Below are positions 55,928-64,000 of a DNA stretch of 64,000 bases, in pieces; the first letter of the stretch is position 1; each line of letters begins with the position of its first letter. The notes under the pieces were generated by a model that saw only the letters and a list, made by a program, of their open reading frames with translations, searched no databases and was not told the origin of the DNA. Origin of the DNA: Lutimaribacter degradans (lineage in GTDB: Bacteria; Pseudomonadota; Alphaproteobacteria; Rhodobacterales; Rhodobacteraceae); NCBI RefSeq assembly GCF_023703375.1, contig NZ_JAMQGO010000007.1, forward strand, positions 62,001-126,000, read 5' to 3'. Position numbers and translations under genes: made by a program.

Positions 55928-56785
55928 ATGGAAAAAACCCTGCTTTCTTTCGGCCACGGATACGTGGCCCAAACCCTGGCGCCGCTGTTGCTGACGCGGG
56001 GCTGGACTATCTATGGAACCACGAGAAACCCCAATAAAGTCAAAGATCTACAAGATCAGGGGGTGCGGCCATTGTTATGGGGACAAGACGACATTGCCGC
56101 CATCATCGCGGGTGCGACTCACATCATGTCCTCGGTCGCGCCCGCCGAGGGGAAAGACCCTGTCCTGGCCGAGTTCAGGCAGGACATCGCGCAAGCCGCG
56201 CCACGTCTGCACTGGGCTGGCTACCTTTCCACTACCGGGGTCTACGGCGATCACCAGGGCGGCTGGGTGGATGAAACCACGCCGCTGGCCCCCGGCACCG
56301 CGCGGGGCAAGGCGCGGGTTGCCGCCGAACGCGGCTGGGCCGACATCCCCGGCCTGCCGCTGCATGTCTTTCGCCTGCCCGGTATCTACGGTCCCGGTCG
56401 CAGCGCCTTTGACAGGCTGCGCGCGGGCAATGCCCGGCGCATCATCAAGCCCGGCCAGGTCTTTTCGCGCATCCATGTCGACGACATCGCGCAAGTTCTG
56501 GCCGCGTCCATGGCGGCGCCCGACCCCGGCGCAATCTACAATGTCTGCGATGACGAACCCGCCCCGTCGCAAGACGTGATCGCCCACGCCGCCGAATTGC
56601 TGGACCTGCCGCTGCCTCCGGCGGTCGATTTCGATACCGCGAACCTTTCACCCATGGCACGCAGCTTTTATTCCGAATCCAAGCGCATGCGAAACGACCG
56701 CATCAAGACCAAGCTGGGCATCACCCTGCACCACCCCACCTACCGCGAGGGGCTGGCCGCCATCCTGGCGTCGGACCGCGCGTGA
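55928..56785 (+). CDS. NAD(P)-binding SDR/epimerase-like protein, YeeZ type
   Basis: The 285-residue protein has a Rossmann start SFGHGYVAQTLAPLLL and an extended-SDR layout with YLSTTGVYGDHQGGWVDE and RLPGIYGPGR. It resembles YeeZ-like proteins of unknown substrate. The typical YxxxK is not obvious, so it may not be a classical epimerase. It is divergent from paaA and overlaps exoD by TGATG. Confidence 0.8.
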   Translation: MEKTLLSFGHGYVAQTLAPLLLTRGWTIYGTTRNPNKVKDLQDQGVRPLLWGQDDIAAIIAGATHIMSSVAPAEGKDPVLAEFRQDIAQAAPRLHWAGYLSTTGVYGDHQGGWVDETTPLAPGTARGKARVAAERGWADIPGLPLHVFRLPGIYGPGRSAFDRLRAGNARRIIKPGQVFSRIHVDDIAQVLAASMAAPDPGAIYNVCDDEPAPSQDVIAHAAELLDLPLPPAVDFDTANLSPMARSFYSESKRMRNDRIKTKLGITLHHPTYREGLAAILASDRA

Positions 56786-57378
56786 TGACCGCCCCCGGCC
56801 CCGACAGCCTGCGCGCCTTGCTCGAGGCGCTGCGCCCCGACGAGGGCGACGAGCATATTTCGCTCCGCCAGATCATCGGCCATGTCGGAGACCGGTCCTT
56901 TTCCGGGCTGGTCCTGCTGATCGGGCTTATTCTGGTTTCGCCCCTGTCAGCCATTCCCGGCGCGCCGACGATGGGCATGTTGATCATCGTCACGACCACC
57001 AGCCAATACCTCTTGGGGCGCGACCACCTTTGGCTTCCGGCAATGCTGCTGGATCGTTCTTTGGACCGCGACAGGGTGGAACGCGCCATCGACTTTCTGC
57101 ACAAGCCGCTTGGCTGGGTCGATCGCCGCACCCGCCGCCGCCTGCCCTTCCTGACGCACAGACCGTTGAAATGGCTGGTGGTGCTGACGATCATGGCCAC
57201 TGCCCTGCCCTGGCCGCTGCTCGAACCGCTACCGATGGTGACCAGCATCGGCGCCACGGCCATATCTCTGCTGTCCATCGGTCTCGTCACGCGCGACGGG
57301 TTGTTCGTGGTGCTGGGCTATGCCTTCCTGGGGGCGCTTGGGGTGACGCTGTTCCAGGTTTGGGGGGCGATCTGGTAG
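56785..57378 (+). CDS. exoD: ExoD family exopolysaccharide-related membrane protein
   Basis: The 197-residue protein matches ExoD, with HVGDRSFSGLVLLIGLILVSPLSAIPG and about four to five membrane segments. ExoD in Sinorhizobium affects exopolysaccharide and alkaline tolerance; the mechanism is unknown. The ATG at 56785 overlaps the SDR stop (TGATG). It faces dxs convergently, 15 bases away. Confidence 0.87.
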   Translation: MTAPGPDSLRALLEALRPDEGDEHISLRQIIGHVGDRSFSGLVLLIGLILVSPLSAIPGAPTMGMLIIVTTTSQYLLGRDHLWLPAMLLDRSLDRDRVERAIDFLHKPLGWVDRRTRRRLPFLTHRPLKWLVVLTIMATALPWPLLEPLPMVTSIGATAISLLSIGLVTRDGLFVVLGYAFLGALGVTLFQVWGAIW

Positions 57379-57393
57379 GCGCGGCGCCTGGAA

Positions 57394-59319
57394 TTACGCC
57401 CGCTTCCCCATCACCTCGACGCCCAGAACCTGCAGAACCTTTGCCTCGATATCCTCGGCGCTCAGACCCGCCGAGGCATACATGTCAGCGGGGCTGGCAT
57501 GGTCGATGAAGGTATCGGGCAGCACCATCGAGCGGAATTTCAACCCGGTGTCGAAAACGCCCTCGTCGCCCAGCAATTGCGCCACGTGGCTACCAAACCC
57601 GCCCACGGCGCCCTCTTCGATGGTAATCAGCGCCTCGTGATCGCGGGCCAACCGCATGATAAGTTCCCGGTCCAACGGCTTGGCAAAGCGGGCATCGGCC
57701 ACCGTCGGCGACACGCCGCGCGCGCCAAGGGCCTCGCAGGCTTTCATCACCTCGCCCAGCCGCGTGCCGAAAGACAGGATCGCCACGCGCGACCCCTCGC
57801 AGATCATGCGGCCGCGCCCGATTTCCAGGGGTTCACCGCGTTCGGGCATCGTCACGCCCGACCCTTCGCCACGCGGATAGCGAAAGGCAATGGGCCCTTC
57901 GTCATGGGCCGCAGCGGTGGCAATCATATGCGTCAGCTCGGCCTCGTCGGCGGCGGCCATCACGACGAAACCGGGCAGGTTCGACAGGTAGGCAATATCG
58001 AACGACCCGGCATGGGTGGCGCCATCGGCCCCCACCAGCCCCGCACGGTCGATCGCGAACCGCACCGGCAGGCGCTGGATCGCCACGTCATGCACCACCT
58101 GGTCATACCCGCGTTGCAGGAACGTCGAATACATCGCGCAGAACGGGCGCATCCCTCCCGCCGCCAGCGCGGCGGAAAAGGTGACGCCATGCTGCTCGGC
58201 AATGCCAACGTCGAAGACGCGGCTGGGGTAGCGCTCGGCCATCAGGTCCAGCCCCGTGCCACCGGGCATGGCCGCCGTCACTGCGCAAATCCGCGGGTCT
58301 TCGGCCGCAAGCGCCGTCAACGTGCGGCCGAACACGCTGGTATAGCTGGGCGCGTTGCTGGGCGCCTTTTTCTGCTTGCCGGTGGCCAGGTCGAACTTGG
58401 CGGTCGCGTGGCCACCATCCCTGGCGTTTTCGGCCGGGGCGTATCCCTTGCCCTTTTTCGTCAGAACATGGATCAGCATCGGCCCGGTCGCCCGCGCCTT
58501 GACCGTGCGCAAAACCGGCAACAACTGGTCGAAATCATGCCCGTCGATCGGCCCGACATAGGAAAACCCCAACGCCTCGAACAGGGTGCCGCCCACGGCA
58601 ATACCCTTGAGCATGTCCTTGGCCCGCTTGGCTCCTTCGCGGAACGGTTCGGGCAACAGGCTGACCGCGCCCTTGGCGGCGGATTTGAATTCCTGGAACG
58701 GCTCCCCGGCGTAAAGCCGGCTCAGGTAAGACGACAGCGCCCCAACGGGCGGCGCGATGCTCATTTCATTGTCGTTCAGGATGACGAACAAACGCTTGTT
58801 CAGGTGGCCCGCGTTGTTCATCGCCTCGAACGCCATGCCCGCGCTCATCGAGCCGTCGCCGATCACCGCGATCGCATCGCCCAGGCCCGTCTCGATGCTG
58901 CCGCCCAGGTCACGCGCCACGGCAAAGCCCAGCGCCGCGCTGATCGAGGTGCTGGAATGTGCCGCGCCGAACGGATCATAGGGCGATTCCGAGCGTTTGG
59001 TGAACCCGCTCAACCCGCCCTTTTGCCGGATGGTGCGAATGCGGTCGCGCCGCCCGGTGATGATCTTGTGCGGGTACGATTGGTGCGAAACGTCCCAGAT
59101 CAGCTTGTCGCGTGGCGTGTCGAAAATCGCGTGCAGCGCCACGGTCAACTCGACAACGCCCAGCCCGGCGCCCAGATGACCGCCGGTTTCGCTGACGGCG
59201 GCGATGGTTTCGGCCCGCAACTCATCGGCCACCTGGCGCAATTGCCGATCCGACAAGCGTTTGAGGTCGGCTGGCGCGCCGATCGTATCGAGAAGCGGTG
59301 TGGCGGGCGTGTCTGTCAT
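57394..59319 (-). CDS. dxs: 1-deoxy-D-xylulose-5-phosphate synthase
   Basis: The 641-residue transketolase-like enzyme has the TPP motif [30 protein letters not shown] and [17 protein letters not shown] with the catalytic Glu. It makes DXP for isoprenoids, thiamine and pyridoxal. GGGAGGGGAG precedes the ATG. It is the last gene of an HDAC-like, xseB, ispA, dxs run, 26 bases after ispA. Confidence 0.96.
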   Translation of the reverse strand: MTDTPATPLLDTIGAPADLKRLSDRQLRQVADELRAETIAAVSETGGHLGAGLGVVELTVALHAIFDTPRDKLIWDVSHQSYPHKIITGRRDRIRTIRQKGGLSGFTKRSESPYDPFGAAHSSTSISAALGFAVARDLGGSIETGLGDAIAVIGDGSMSAGMAFEAMNNAGHLNKRLFVILNDNEMSIAPPVGALSSYLSRLYAGEPFQEFKSAAKGAVSLLPEPFREGAKRAKDMLKGIAVGGTLFEALGFSYVGPIDGHDFDQLLPVLRTVKARATGPMLIHVLTKKGKGYAPAENARDGGHATAKFDLATGKQKKAPSNAPSYTSVFGRTLTALAAEDPRICAVTAAMPGGTGLDLMAERYPSRVFDVGIAEQHGVTFSAALAAGGMRPFCAMYSTFLQRGYDQVVHDVAIQRLPVRFAIDRAGLVGADGATHAGSFDIAYLSNLPGFVVMAAADEAELTHMIATAAAHDEGPIAFRYPRGEGSGVTMPERGEPLEIGRGRMICEGSRVAILSFGTRLGEVMKACEALGARGVSPTVADARFAKPLDRELIMRLARDHEALITIEEGAVGGFGSHVAQLLGDEGVFDTGLKFRSMVLPDTFIDHASPADMYASAGLSAEDIEAKVLQVLGVEVMGKRA

Positions 59320-59345
59320 CTCGGCTCCCCTCCCGGGGGGTTGGC

Positions 59346-60212
59346 TCAGCTGTCGCGGGCAATAACGAAGCGCGCGGCATGCCGCAAGCTGTCTGCCGCG
59401 TCTGCGTAAACAGCTAGCGCATCGCAAGCTTCCGTCACCAGGTCGGCCGCACGGCGTTTGGCCGCGTCCAGCCCCAGCAGCGAAACAAAGGTGGCCTTGC
59501 CGGCGGCGGCATCCTTGCCCACCGCCTTGCCGGTCTTTTCGGGATCGCCCGTCACGTCCAGCACGTCATCGGCGATCTGAAAGGCCAGCCCGATGCAATC
59601 GCCATAGGTTTTCAACGGCTTCTGGTCGGCGCGCGCCATCAACGGCCCGGCGCAGGCCGACCAAGTTATCAGGGCGCCGGTCTTGCCGGCCTGCAGGTCG
59701 GTGATCTGCTCAAGCGTCAGCGGGGTGGGCGCGGTTTCGGCGGCGATGTCCAGCGCTTGGCCCCGCACCATGCCGCCCGCACCGGCAGCGCGCGCCAGGC
59801 TCAACCCCAGGTCGGCGCGCACCGCGCCATCCGGGTGGCCGCGCGGGTCGGCGACCAGTTCAAAGGCCAGCGTCTGCAACGCATCCCCCGCCAGAACGGC
59901 GGTTGCCTCGTCCCACCGGCGATGCACTGTGGGCATGCCCCGGCGCTCGTCGTCATCGTCCATGCAGGGCAAATCGTCATGCACCAGGCTGTAGGCATGC
60001 AGCGCCTCGATCGCGGTGGCGGGCCAGACCGCATGATCGGGCGCGATCCCGTGCAGGCGCGCGCCCTCCATCACGAACAGCGCGCGCAGGCGCTTGCCGC
60101 CCCGGCTGGCATACCCCATCGCCTCGGCCACGGTGCCATCATACTGGCCAATCGCCACGTCGAGATGCGCCTGCACCTGCGCGGCCACGTCGCTGCGCAC
60201 CCGGTCCAGCAC
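59346..60212 (-). CDS. ispA: Farnesyl/geranyl diphosphate synthase (polyprenyl synthetase)
   Basis: The 288-residue protein has both Asp-rich motifs, [19 protein letters not shown] and [14 protein letters not shown]. It condenses IPP with allylic diphosphates in the cytosol. The start is GTG, 4 bases past the xseB stop, with AAGG upstream. It acts downstream of dxs. Confidence 0.94.
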   Translation of the reverse strand: MLDRVRSDVAAQVQAHLDVAIGQYDGTVAEAMGYASRGGKRLRALFVMEGARLHGIAPDHAVWPATAIEALHAYSLVHDDLPCMDDDDERRGMPTVHRRWDEATAVLAGDALQTLAFELVADPRGHPDGAVRADLGLSLARAAGAGGMVRGQALDIAAETAPTPLTLEQITDLQAGKTGALITWSACAGPLMARADQKPLKTYGDCIGLAFQIADDVLDVTGDPEKTGKAVGKDAAAGKATFVSLLGLDAAKRRAADLVTEACDALAVYADAADSLRHAARFVIARDS

Positions 60213-60215
60213 CCT

Positions 60216-60458
60216 TTACATCCCTTCGACGGGCGTGGTGCCGGTGGGGTTGCCCTCACCGTCAAGGGTGATGGCGGCCACCTTTTCCTCGGCCTCTTTC
60301 AGCTTGGCTTCGCAGCGCTTCTTCAACTCGGCCCCGCGTTCGTACAGGGTGATCGACTGTTCCAGCGGCACGTCGCCGCGCTCCAACTGGCCCACCACCT
60401 CTTCCAAGGCGCGCATCGCCTCTTCGAAACTCATCTCTTCCAAGGGTTTTTCGGTCAT
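60216..60458 (-). CDS. xseB: Exodeoxyribonuclease VII small subunit
   Basis: The 80-residue helical protein matches XseB (MSFEEAMRALEEVVGQLERG, LYERGAELKKRCEAKL). It is the small subunit of exonuclease VII; xseA is not in the window. It overlaps the HDAC-like gene stop by ATGA and sits directly before ispA, a common alphaproteobacterial and gammaproteobacterial order. Confidence 0.93.
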   Translation of the reverse strand: MTEKPLEEMSFEEAMRALEEVVGQLERGDVPLEQSITLYERGAELKKRCEAKLKEAEEKVAAITLDGEGNPTGTTPVEGM

Positions 60459-61384
60459 GCGCCCTTCTCCTTCAATACCTTGACATGCGCGGCCGCGCTT
60501 TCCGCCAGCGCCTCCAGGTCATAGCCGCCTTCCAGCGCCGACACCACACGCGCCCCGCAATGTTTCGCGGCCAGATCGCACAGCTTTTCGGTCAGCCACA
60601 CGTAATCCGCGACCTCCCAGTTCAGGTTGGCCAGCGGGTCGGCGCGATGGGCGTCGAACCCGGCCGAGATCATCAGCAGCTCGGGCCTGTAGGTGTCGAT
60701 GCGCGGGAACACCTGTTCCTCGTAAACCGCGCGCATCTCGGCCCCGCCCGTCATCGGCGCCAGGGGCAGGTTCACGACCTGGTCATGCGCCCCCTTTTCA
60801 TCGGGCGCGCCGGTGCCCGGCCAAAGCGGGCTCTGGTGCGACGAGAAAAACAGCGCCCGCCCCTCGTCCCACAGCAGATCCTGCGTTCCGTTGCCATGAT
60901 GCACGTCGAAATCGACGATCGCCACGCGCGTCAGCCCGTGCACCTCCATCGCGTGTTTCGCGGCCAGCGCGACGTTGCCGAACAGGCAAAAGCCCATATG
61001 CGTCTCGCGCTCGGCATGATGGCCGGGCGGGCGCGTGGCGACAAAGGCATTCGTCACCTCGCCCGCCATCACGGCATCCACCGCCGCCACGGCCCCGCCC
61101 AGCGCGCGCCGCGCTGCCGCCACCGAACCGGGCGACATATGCGTGTCGTCATCCAGTTGCACCGTGCCTGCGGCGGGCTCGGACGCCACGATCTTGTCAA
61201 GGTAGCTTTGCGGATGGCCACGCAGGATCGTCGCGTCCTGGGCCAGCGGCGCCTCGCGCCGGTCCAGCCCGCCCATCCCCGCCAGCGCGGCGCGCACATG
61301 CTCCAGCCGCGCCACCTGTTCCGGGTGGCCCGGCGGCGTCACGTGGCCCAGGCAATCGTCATGCCAATAAAGCGCGGTTCCCAT
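60455..61384 (-). CDS. Histone deacetylase family (AcuC/AphA-like) metallohydrolase
   Basis: The 309-residue protein is a bacterial class II HDAC-like deacetylase. It has RPPGHHAERETHMGFCLFGN (His pair), VDFDVHHGNGTQDLLW (zinc Asp/His) and SAGFDAHRADPLA (Asp). It probably deacetylates lysines or small acetylated amines. MGTALYWHDDCLGH sets the start. It lies between petR and xseB. Confidence 0.88.
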   Translation of the reverse strand: MGTALYWHDDCLGHVTPPGHPEQVARLEHVRAALAGMGGLDRREAPLAQDATILRGHPQSYLDKIVASEPAAGTVQLDDDTHMSPGSVAAARRALGGAVAAVDAVMAGEVTNAFVATRPPGHHAERETHMGFCLFGNVALAAKHAMEVHGLTRVAIVDFDVHHGNGTQDLLWDEGRALFFSSHQSPLWPGTGAPDEKGAHDQVVNLPLAPMTGGAEMRAVYEEQVFPRIDTYRPELLMISAGFDAHRADPLANLNWEVADYVWLTEKLCDLAAKHCGARVVSALEGGYDLEALAESAAAHVKVLKEKGA

Positions 61385-61465
61385 ACTCCCCCCTATAGTC
61401 GTCTTGCCAAGTAAATTCCCGCCAAAAGCGCTCGACCGTGACATGCAACCCCGTCGCGACAAGGA

Positions 61466-62179
61466 TCAATCCGGCGCCAGCATGTAACCCGCCCCGCGCA
61501 CCGTCTGCAAATAGCGCGGCTGTTTCGGGTCTTGCTCCAGCTTGCGGCGCAGCCGTGTTATCTGCACATCGACCGCGCGTTCCTGCGCATGGCCACCACC
61601 CGCGGCCCCACCCCGGCCCAGGTCCTCGACCAGCTTGGCCCGGCTGATCGGCGCACCGGGCTGCGCGGCGAAAATCCGCATCAGCTGGCTTTCGGTGGCG
61701 GTCAGGCGCACCGGCTCGTGGCCGCGCCACAGCTCGCCCCGCTCGATATCATAACGGACAGCGCCCAGGTGCAGCACCTTGGGAATGGTTGCATCCGTTT
61801 CCGGCTCGGGCACGCGGCGCAGGATCGCGTTGATGCGCAGCAGCAATTCGCGCGGCTCGAACGGTTTGGCCAGGTAATCGTCAGCGCCCGCTTCCAGCCC
61901 GGCGATGCGGTCTGTGGTTTCGCCCTTGGCGGTCAGCAGCAGAATGGGCGTGGCCGAGGTTTCGCGGATCGCGCGGGTCAGGCTGACGCCATCCTCGCCC
62001 GGCATCATCACGTCCATCACGATCATGTCGAAATCGAGCCCCGCCAGCAGGCGCCTTGCATGGGCCGCGTCACGCGCCGCGGACACGAAAAACCCGTGCT
62101 TGACCAGGAACTTCGCCAGCAGGCTGCGGATCCGTTCGTCATCATCGACGATCAGCAGATGGGCCTCTATGTCGTTCAT
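61466..62179 (-). CDS. petR: Response regulator PetR (OmpR family)
   Basis: The 237-residue protein has a receiver domain (IVDDDERIRS, phospho-Asp in VMDVMMPGEDG, conserved Lys in YLAKPFEPRELL). A winged-helix DNA-binding domain follows (AVDVQITRLRRKLEQDPKQPRYLQTVRGAGYML). It matches PetR of Rhodobacter, needed for cytochrome bc1 and c2 gene expression. No sensor kinase lies next to it. It overlaps petP by ATGA. Confidence 0.9.
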   Translation of the reverse strand: MNDIEAHLLIVDDDERIRSLLAKFLVKHGFFVSAARDAAHARRLLAGLDFDMIVMDVMMPGEDGVSLTRAIRETSATPILLLTAKGETTDRIAGLEAGADDYLAKPFEPRELLLRINAILRRVPEPETDATIPKVLHLGAVRYDIERGELWRGHEPVRLTATESQLMRIFAAQPGAPISRAKLVEDLGRGGAAGGGHAQERAVDVQITRLRRKLEQDPKQPRYLQTVRGAGYMLAPD

Positions 62180-62673
62180 GCGCCACTCTCCTTCAGTGCC
62201 TGGTACCGGCGGCGCATATCGGGGTCCATCATCGCTTCCAGCACTTGGCGAAACCCGGCCACCGCCTGCGGCCCGGCCACGCGATAGGCCGCACGCATCC
62301 GCGCCCGTTGCGCATCCGACAAACGCTGCTCCAGCGCCTTTCCGGCATCGGTCAGGTAAAGGTGGCGCTCGCGCTTGTCGGTGCGGCCCACCCTGCTTTC
62401 GACCAGACCATCCTCGATCAGGGTGCGCAACACACGGTTCAGCGATTGCTTTGTAACACCCAGAATGGCCAACAGGTTGGTTACCGTGGTGCCCGGTGCG
62501 CGGTTGATGAAATGGATCGCGCGGTGATGCGCCCGACCATAGGCCATGTCGGCCAGGATACGGTCAGGATCGGCGGTGAACCCGCGATAGGCAAAGAACA
62601 TCGCCTCGATCCCCTGTCGCAACTGCTCATCAGTCAGGAAAAGCAGGTTTTCTCCGGTGGACGGGTCCGACAT
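62176..62673 (-). CDS. petP: MarR-family regulator PetP
   Basis: The 165-residue winged-helix protein has a MarR core with AIHFINRAPGTTVTNLLAILG, VTKQSLNRVLRTLIEDGLV and GRTDKRERHLYLT. It matches PetP, encoded with PetR in Rhodobacter. The ATG at 62673 has GGGGG upstream and gives the conserved N-terminus. It is divergent from ilvE. Confidence 0.88.
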   Translation of the reverse strand: MSDPSTGENLLFLTDEQLRQGIEAMFFAYRGFTADPDRILADMAYGRAHHRAIHFINRAPGTTVTNLLAILGVTKQSLNRVLRTLIEDGLVESRVGRTDKRERHLYLTDAGKALEQRLSDAQRARMRAAYRVAGPQAVAGFRQVLEAMMDPDMRRRYQALKESGA

Positions 62674-62842
62674 ATGCCCCCCTTTGGCTTTCGCCTTATG
62701 CCTGTCTTCTGTGCAGTTTATGTCAGCCTTGTTGACTTTCCAAGACGCATTTGGTAGCGAATCGCAGTTTTTGCGTAACTTTATGACCGTATCGGACGTA
62801 TTGGGCGCAACATGTGCAAAGATCAAGCCGAGGAGAGCGCAA

Positions 62843-63709
62843 ATGGCAGGCTATGACGATCGGGATGGCAAGATCTGGCTGGACGGCCAGTTGGTGGACT
62901 GGCGCAAGGCGAACGTACATGTGCTTACCCACGCGCTGCATTATGCCAGCTCCGTATTCGAGGGCGAACGCTGCTACGGCGGCAAGATTTTCAAAAGCCG
63001 CGAACACTCCGAACGCCTGCTGCAATCGGGCCGCCTGATCGACTTTGAGATTCCCTATAGCGTGGATGAAATCGAAGCCGCGAAAGACGCGACGCTCAAG
63101 GCTAACGGACTGACAGACGCCTATGTGCGCGCCTTCGCCTGGCGCGGCGCGGGCGAAGACATGGGCGTCGCGTCTGCCCGCAACCCGGTGCGCATGGCCG
63201 TGGCCGTCTGGTCATGGGGCAATTACTATGGCGACGCCAAGATGAAGGGCGCCAAGCTGGATATCGCCAAGTGGCGCCGCCCCGACCCGGCCACCGCGCC
63301 CAGCCAGGCCAAGGCGGCTGGCCTCTACATGATCGCCACGATGTCGAAGCACACGGCCGAGGCCAAGGGCTGCTCGGACGCGATGATGATGGATTACCGC
63401 GGCTACGTGGCCGAGGCGACGGGCGCCAACATCTTCTTCGTCAAGGATGGCAAGGTGCATACCCCCACGCCCGACGCGTTCCTGAATGGCATCACCCGCC
63501 AGACAGTGATCGAGATGCTGACCCGAAAGGGCATCGAGGTGGTCGAGCGCCACATCATGCCCGAAGAGCTGGAAGGGTTCGAACAGTGCTGGCTGACCGG
63601 CACCGCGGCCGAGGTCACCCCGGTCGGGCAAATCGGCGACTACAATTTCGAGGTCGGCACCCTGACCCGCGAAATCGCCGAAGAGTACGAGAAACTGGTG
63701 CGCAGCTAA
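62843..63709 (+). CDS. ilvE: Branched-chain amino acid aminotransferase
   Basis: The 288-residue fold-type IV aminotransferase has HALHYASSVFEGERCYGG and VAEATGANIFFVKDG. The PLP Lys is in the GLYMIATMSKHTAEAKG segment. It forms Leu, Ile and Val or starts their breakdown. The ATG at 62843 has GAGGAGAG upstream; the frame from 62657 adds non-family residues from the petP leader. A strong terminator follows. Confidence 0.93.
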   Translation: MAGYDDRDGKIWLDGQLVDWRKANVHVLTHALHYASSVFEGERCYGGKIFKSREHSERLLQSGRLIDFEIPYSVDEIEAAKDATLKANGLTDAYVRAFAWRGAGEDMGVASARNPVRMAVAVWSWGNYYGDAKMKGAKLDIAKWRRPDPATAPSQAKAAGLYMIATMSKHTAEAKGCSDAMMMDYRGYVAEATGANIFFVKDGKVHTPTPDAFLNGITRQTVIEMLTRKGIEVVERHIMPEELEGFEQCWLTGTAAEVTPVGQIGDYNFEVGTLTREIAEEYEKLVRS

Positions 63710-63733
63710 GCCGGTTTGCGGCGTGACCTGGCC

Positions 63734-63767
63734 CGCCCTCGCAAGCAATTGCGGGGGCGTTTGCGTT
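63734..63767 (+). terminator. Intrinsic terminator of ilvE
   Basis: An 11-bp stem (cgccctcgcaa / ttgcgggggcg, one G-U pair) with a GCAA tetraloop is followed by TTTGCGTT. It lies 24 bases after the ilvE stop. Confidence 0.75.
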
Positions 63768-63804
63768 CAAAAGGTATACCGCGCAAGTGTATCGTAAGGC
63801 GGGG

Positions 63805-64000
63805 TTAACCCCGTCCTGCCGCGTCGTGCGCTCCGCCACGCGTCGTGTGCCACTCCAATGCCTCTTCAAGGCGGTCATCGCCCCAGAACATTTCGGTCCC
63901 GGCCGCCACGAAACTCGGCGCGCCAAATATACCGCGTGCCCGGGCCTCATCCGTTGCAGCCCCAAGCGCAGCATGTATCGCCGGCTCATCGGCCCGCGCC
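63805..64000 (-). CDS. DsbA/2-hydroxychromene-2-carboxylate isomerase family protein, C-terminal part
   Basis: The minus-strand frame (codons from 63999, running off the window) gives the last 64 residues: ...RGIFGAPSFVAAGTEMFWGD and DRLEEALEWH before a TAA. GxFGxPSFV...FWGxDR is the C-terminal signature of the DsbA-fold HCCA isomerase / glutathione-S-transferase kappa family. The cis-Pro is in GAPSF. The 5' part lies beyond the window edge. Confidence 0.85.
   Translation of the reverse strand, partial: ARADEPAIHAALGAATDEARARGIFGAPSFVAAGTEMFWGDDRLEEALEWHTTRGGAHDAAGRG

Noticed and set aside
57499-59409. 636-aa plus-strand frame opposite dxs
   Set aside because: High GC makes long antisense frames by chance. 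Its His/Gly/Gln-rich product has no family features and it lies wholly over dxs.
1-64000. tRNA, rRNA, prophage, insertion sequence or gene transfer agent genes
   Set aside because: None of their sequence hallmarks (T-loop GGTTCGA pattern with an acceptor stem, transposase, capsid or terminase motifs) was seen.

Overview
The window reads as an ordinary chromosomal segment of a GC-rich alphaproteobacterium of the order Rhodobacterales (Roseobacter/Rhodobacter type). Lineage markers are: a COQ9-family gene divergent from rpsU; a petP-petR pair; a DUF1013 (TrcR) gene; an HvrA-like H-NS protein; a serC leader followed by serC-serA; a GT14 enzyme with a DUF5928-type C-terminus beside a sulfotransferase; and the block HDAC-like gene, xseB, ispA, dxs. 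Coding density is high, with many ATGA, TGATG or GTGA overlaps. I saw no tRNA, rRNA, CRISPR array, prophage or insertion sequence.

Layout. 1-3700: end of an S-formylglutathione hydrolase, then sthA, a DUF188 protein, a HAD phosphatase and an ornithine cyclodeaminase-like gene. 3700-9800: purine/ureide catabolism (MFS carrier, NCS2 permease, allA, allE, a fused allantoinase/OHCU decarboxylase, and divergent uraH). 9800-12750: HIT protein, GT14 glycosyltransferase and sulfotransferase. 12800-20400: gamma-glutamyltransferase-like protein, an STAS/anti-sigma-kinase pair, thiolase with an esterase and free-methionine-R-sulfoxide reductase, rpsU and COQ9, quinone reductase. 20400-25460: H-NS-like protein, RNase T2, TrcR, and recR-ybaB-dnaX. 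25850-28100: tyrosine-phosphatase-like gene, msrB, msrA, aroQ. 28100-33000: acyl-CoA synthetase, then a pncA-to-pncB NAD salvage run with an FkbM methyltransferase and a small unknown gene between the two. 33080-41030: trhO, polysaccharide dehydratase, UDP-glucose dehydrogenase, truB, two DUF proteins, an RTX-repeat protein, lolA. 41100-46300: ftsK, aminotransferase, IalB-type protein. 46290-52100: asparaginase, serB, serC-serA, metallophosphatase. 52160-55820: phenylacetyl-CoA epoxidase operon paaABCDE. 55900-64000: SDR protein, exoD, dxs-ispA-xseB-HDAC, petPR, ilvE, and a truncated DsbA-family gene.

How the genes work together. The ureide genes convert 5-hydroxyisourate to glyoxylate and ammonia, but the window holds no xanthine dehydrogenase or urate oxidase. 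The serB/serC/serA region makes serine. The paa genes perform ring epoxidation of phenylacetyl-CoA; their regulator and the ligase are not in the window. Three methionine sulfoxide reductases (MsrA, MsrB, free-Met type) are present. Surface polysaccharide functions (GT14, sulfotransferase, FkbM, CapD-like dehydratase, Ugd, ExoD) recur across the window.

Beyond genes, the window holds a family of GC-rich palindromic intergenic repeats (at least two clear copies, two weaker), a serC leader RNA, a large inverted repeat over the paaA promoter, an inverted repeat in front of the H-NS-like gene, and several good intrinsic terminators. I found no convincing wholly new system. The best leads are the pncA-unknown-fkbM-pncB cluster, the paa operator-like repeat, the repeat family and the membrane-anchored RTX protein.
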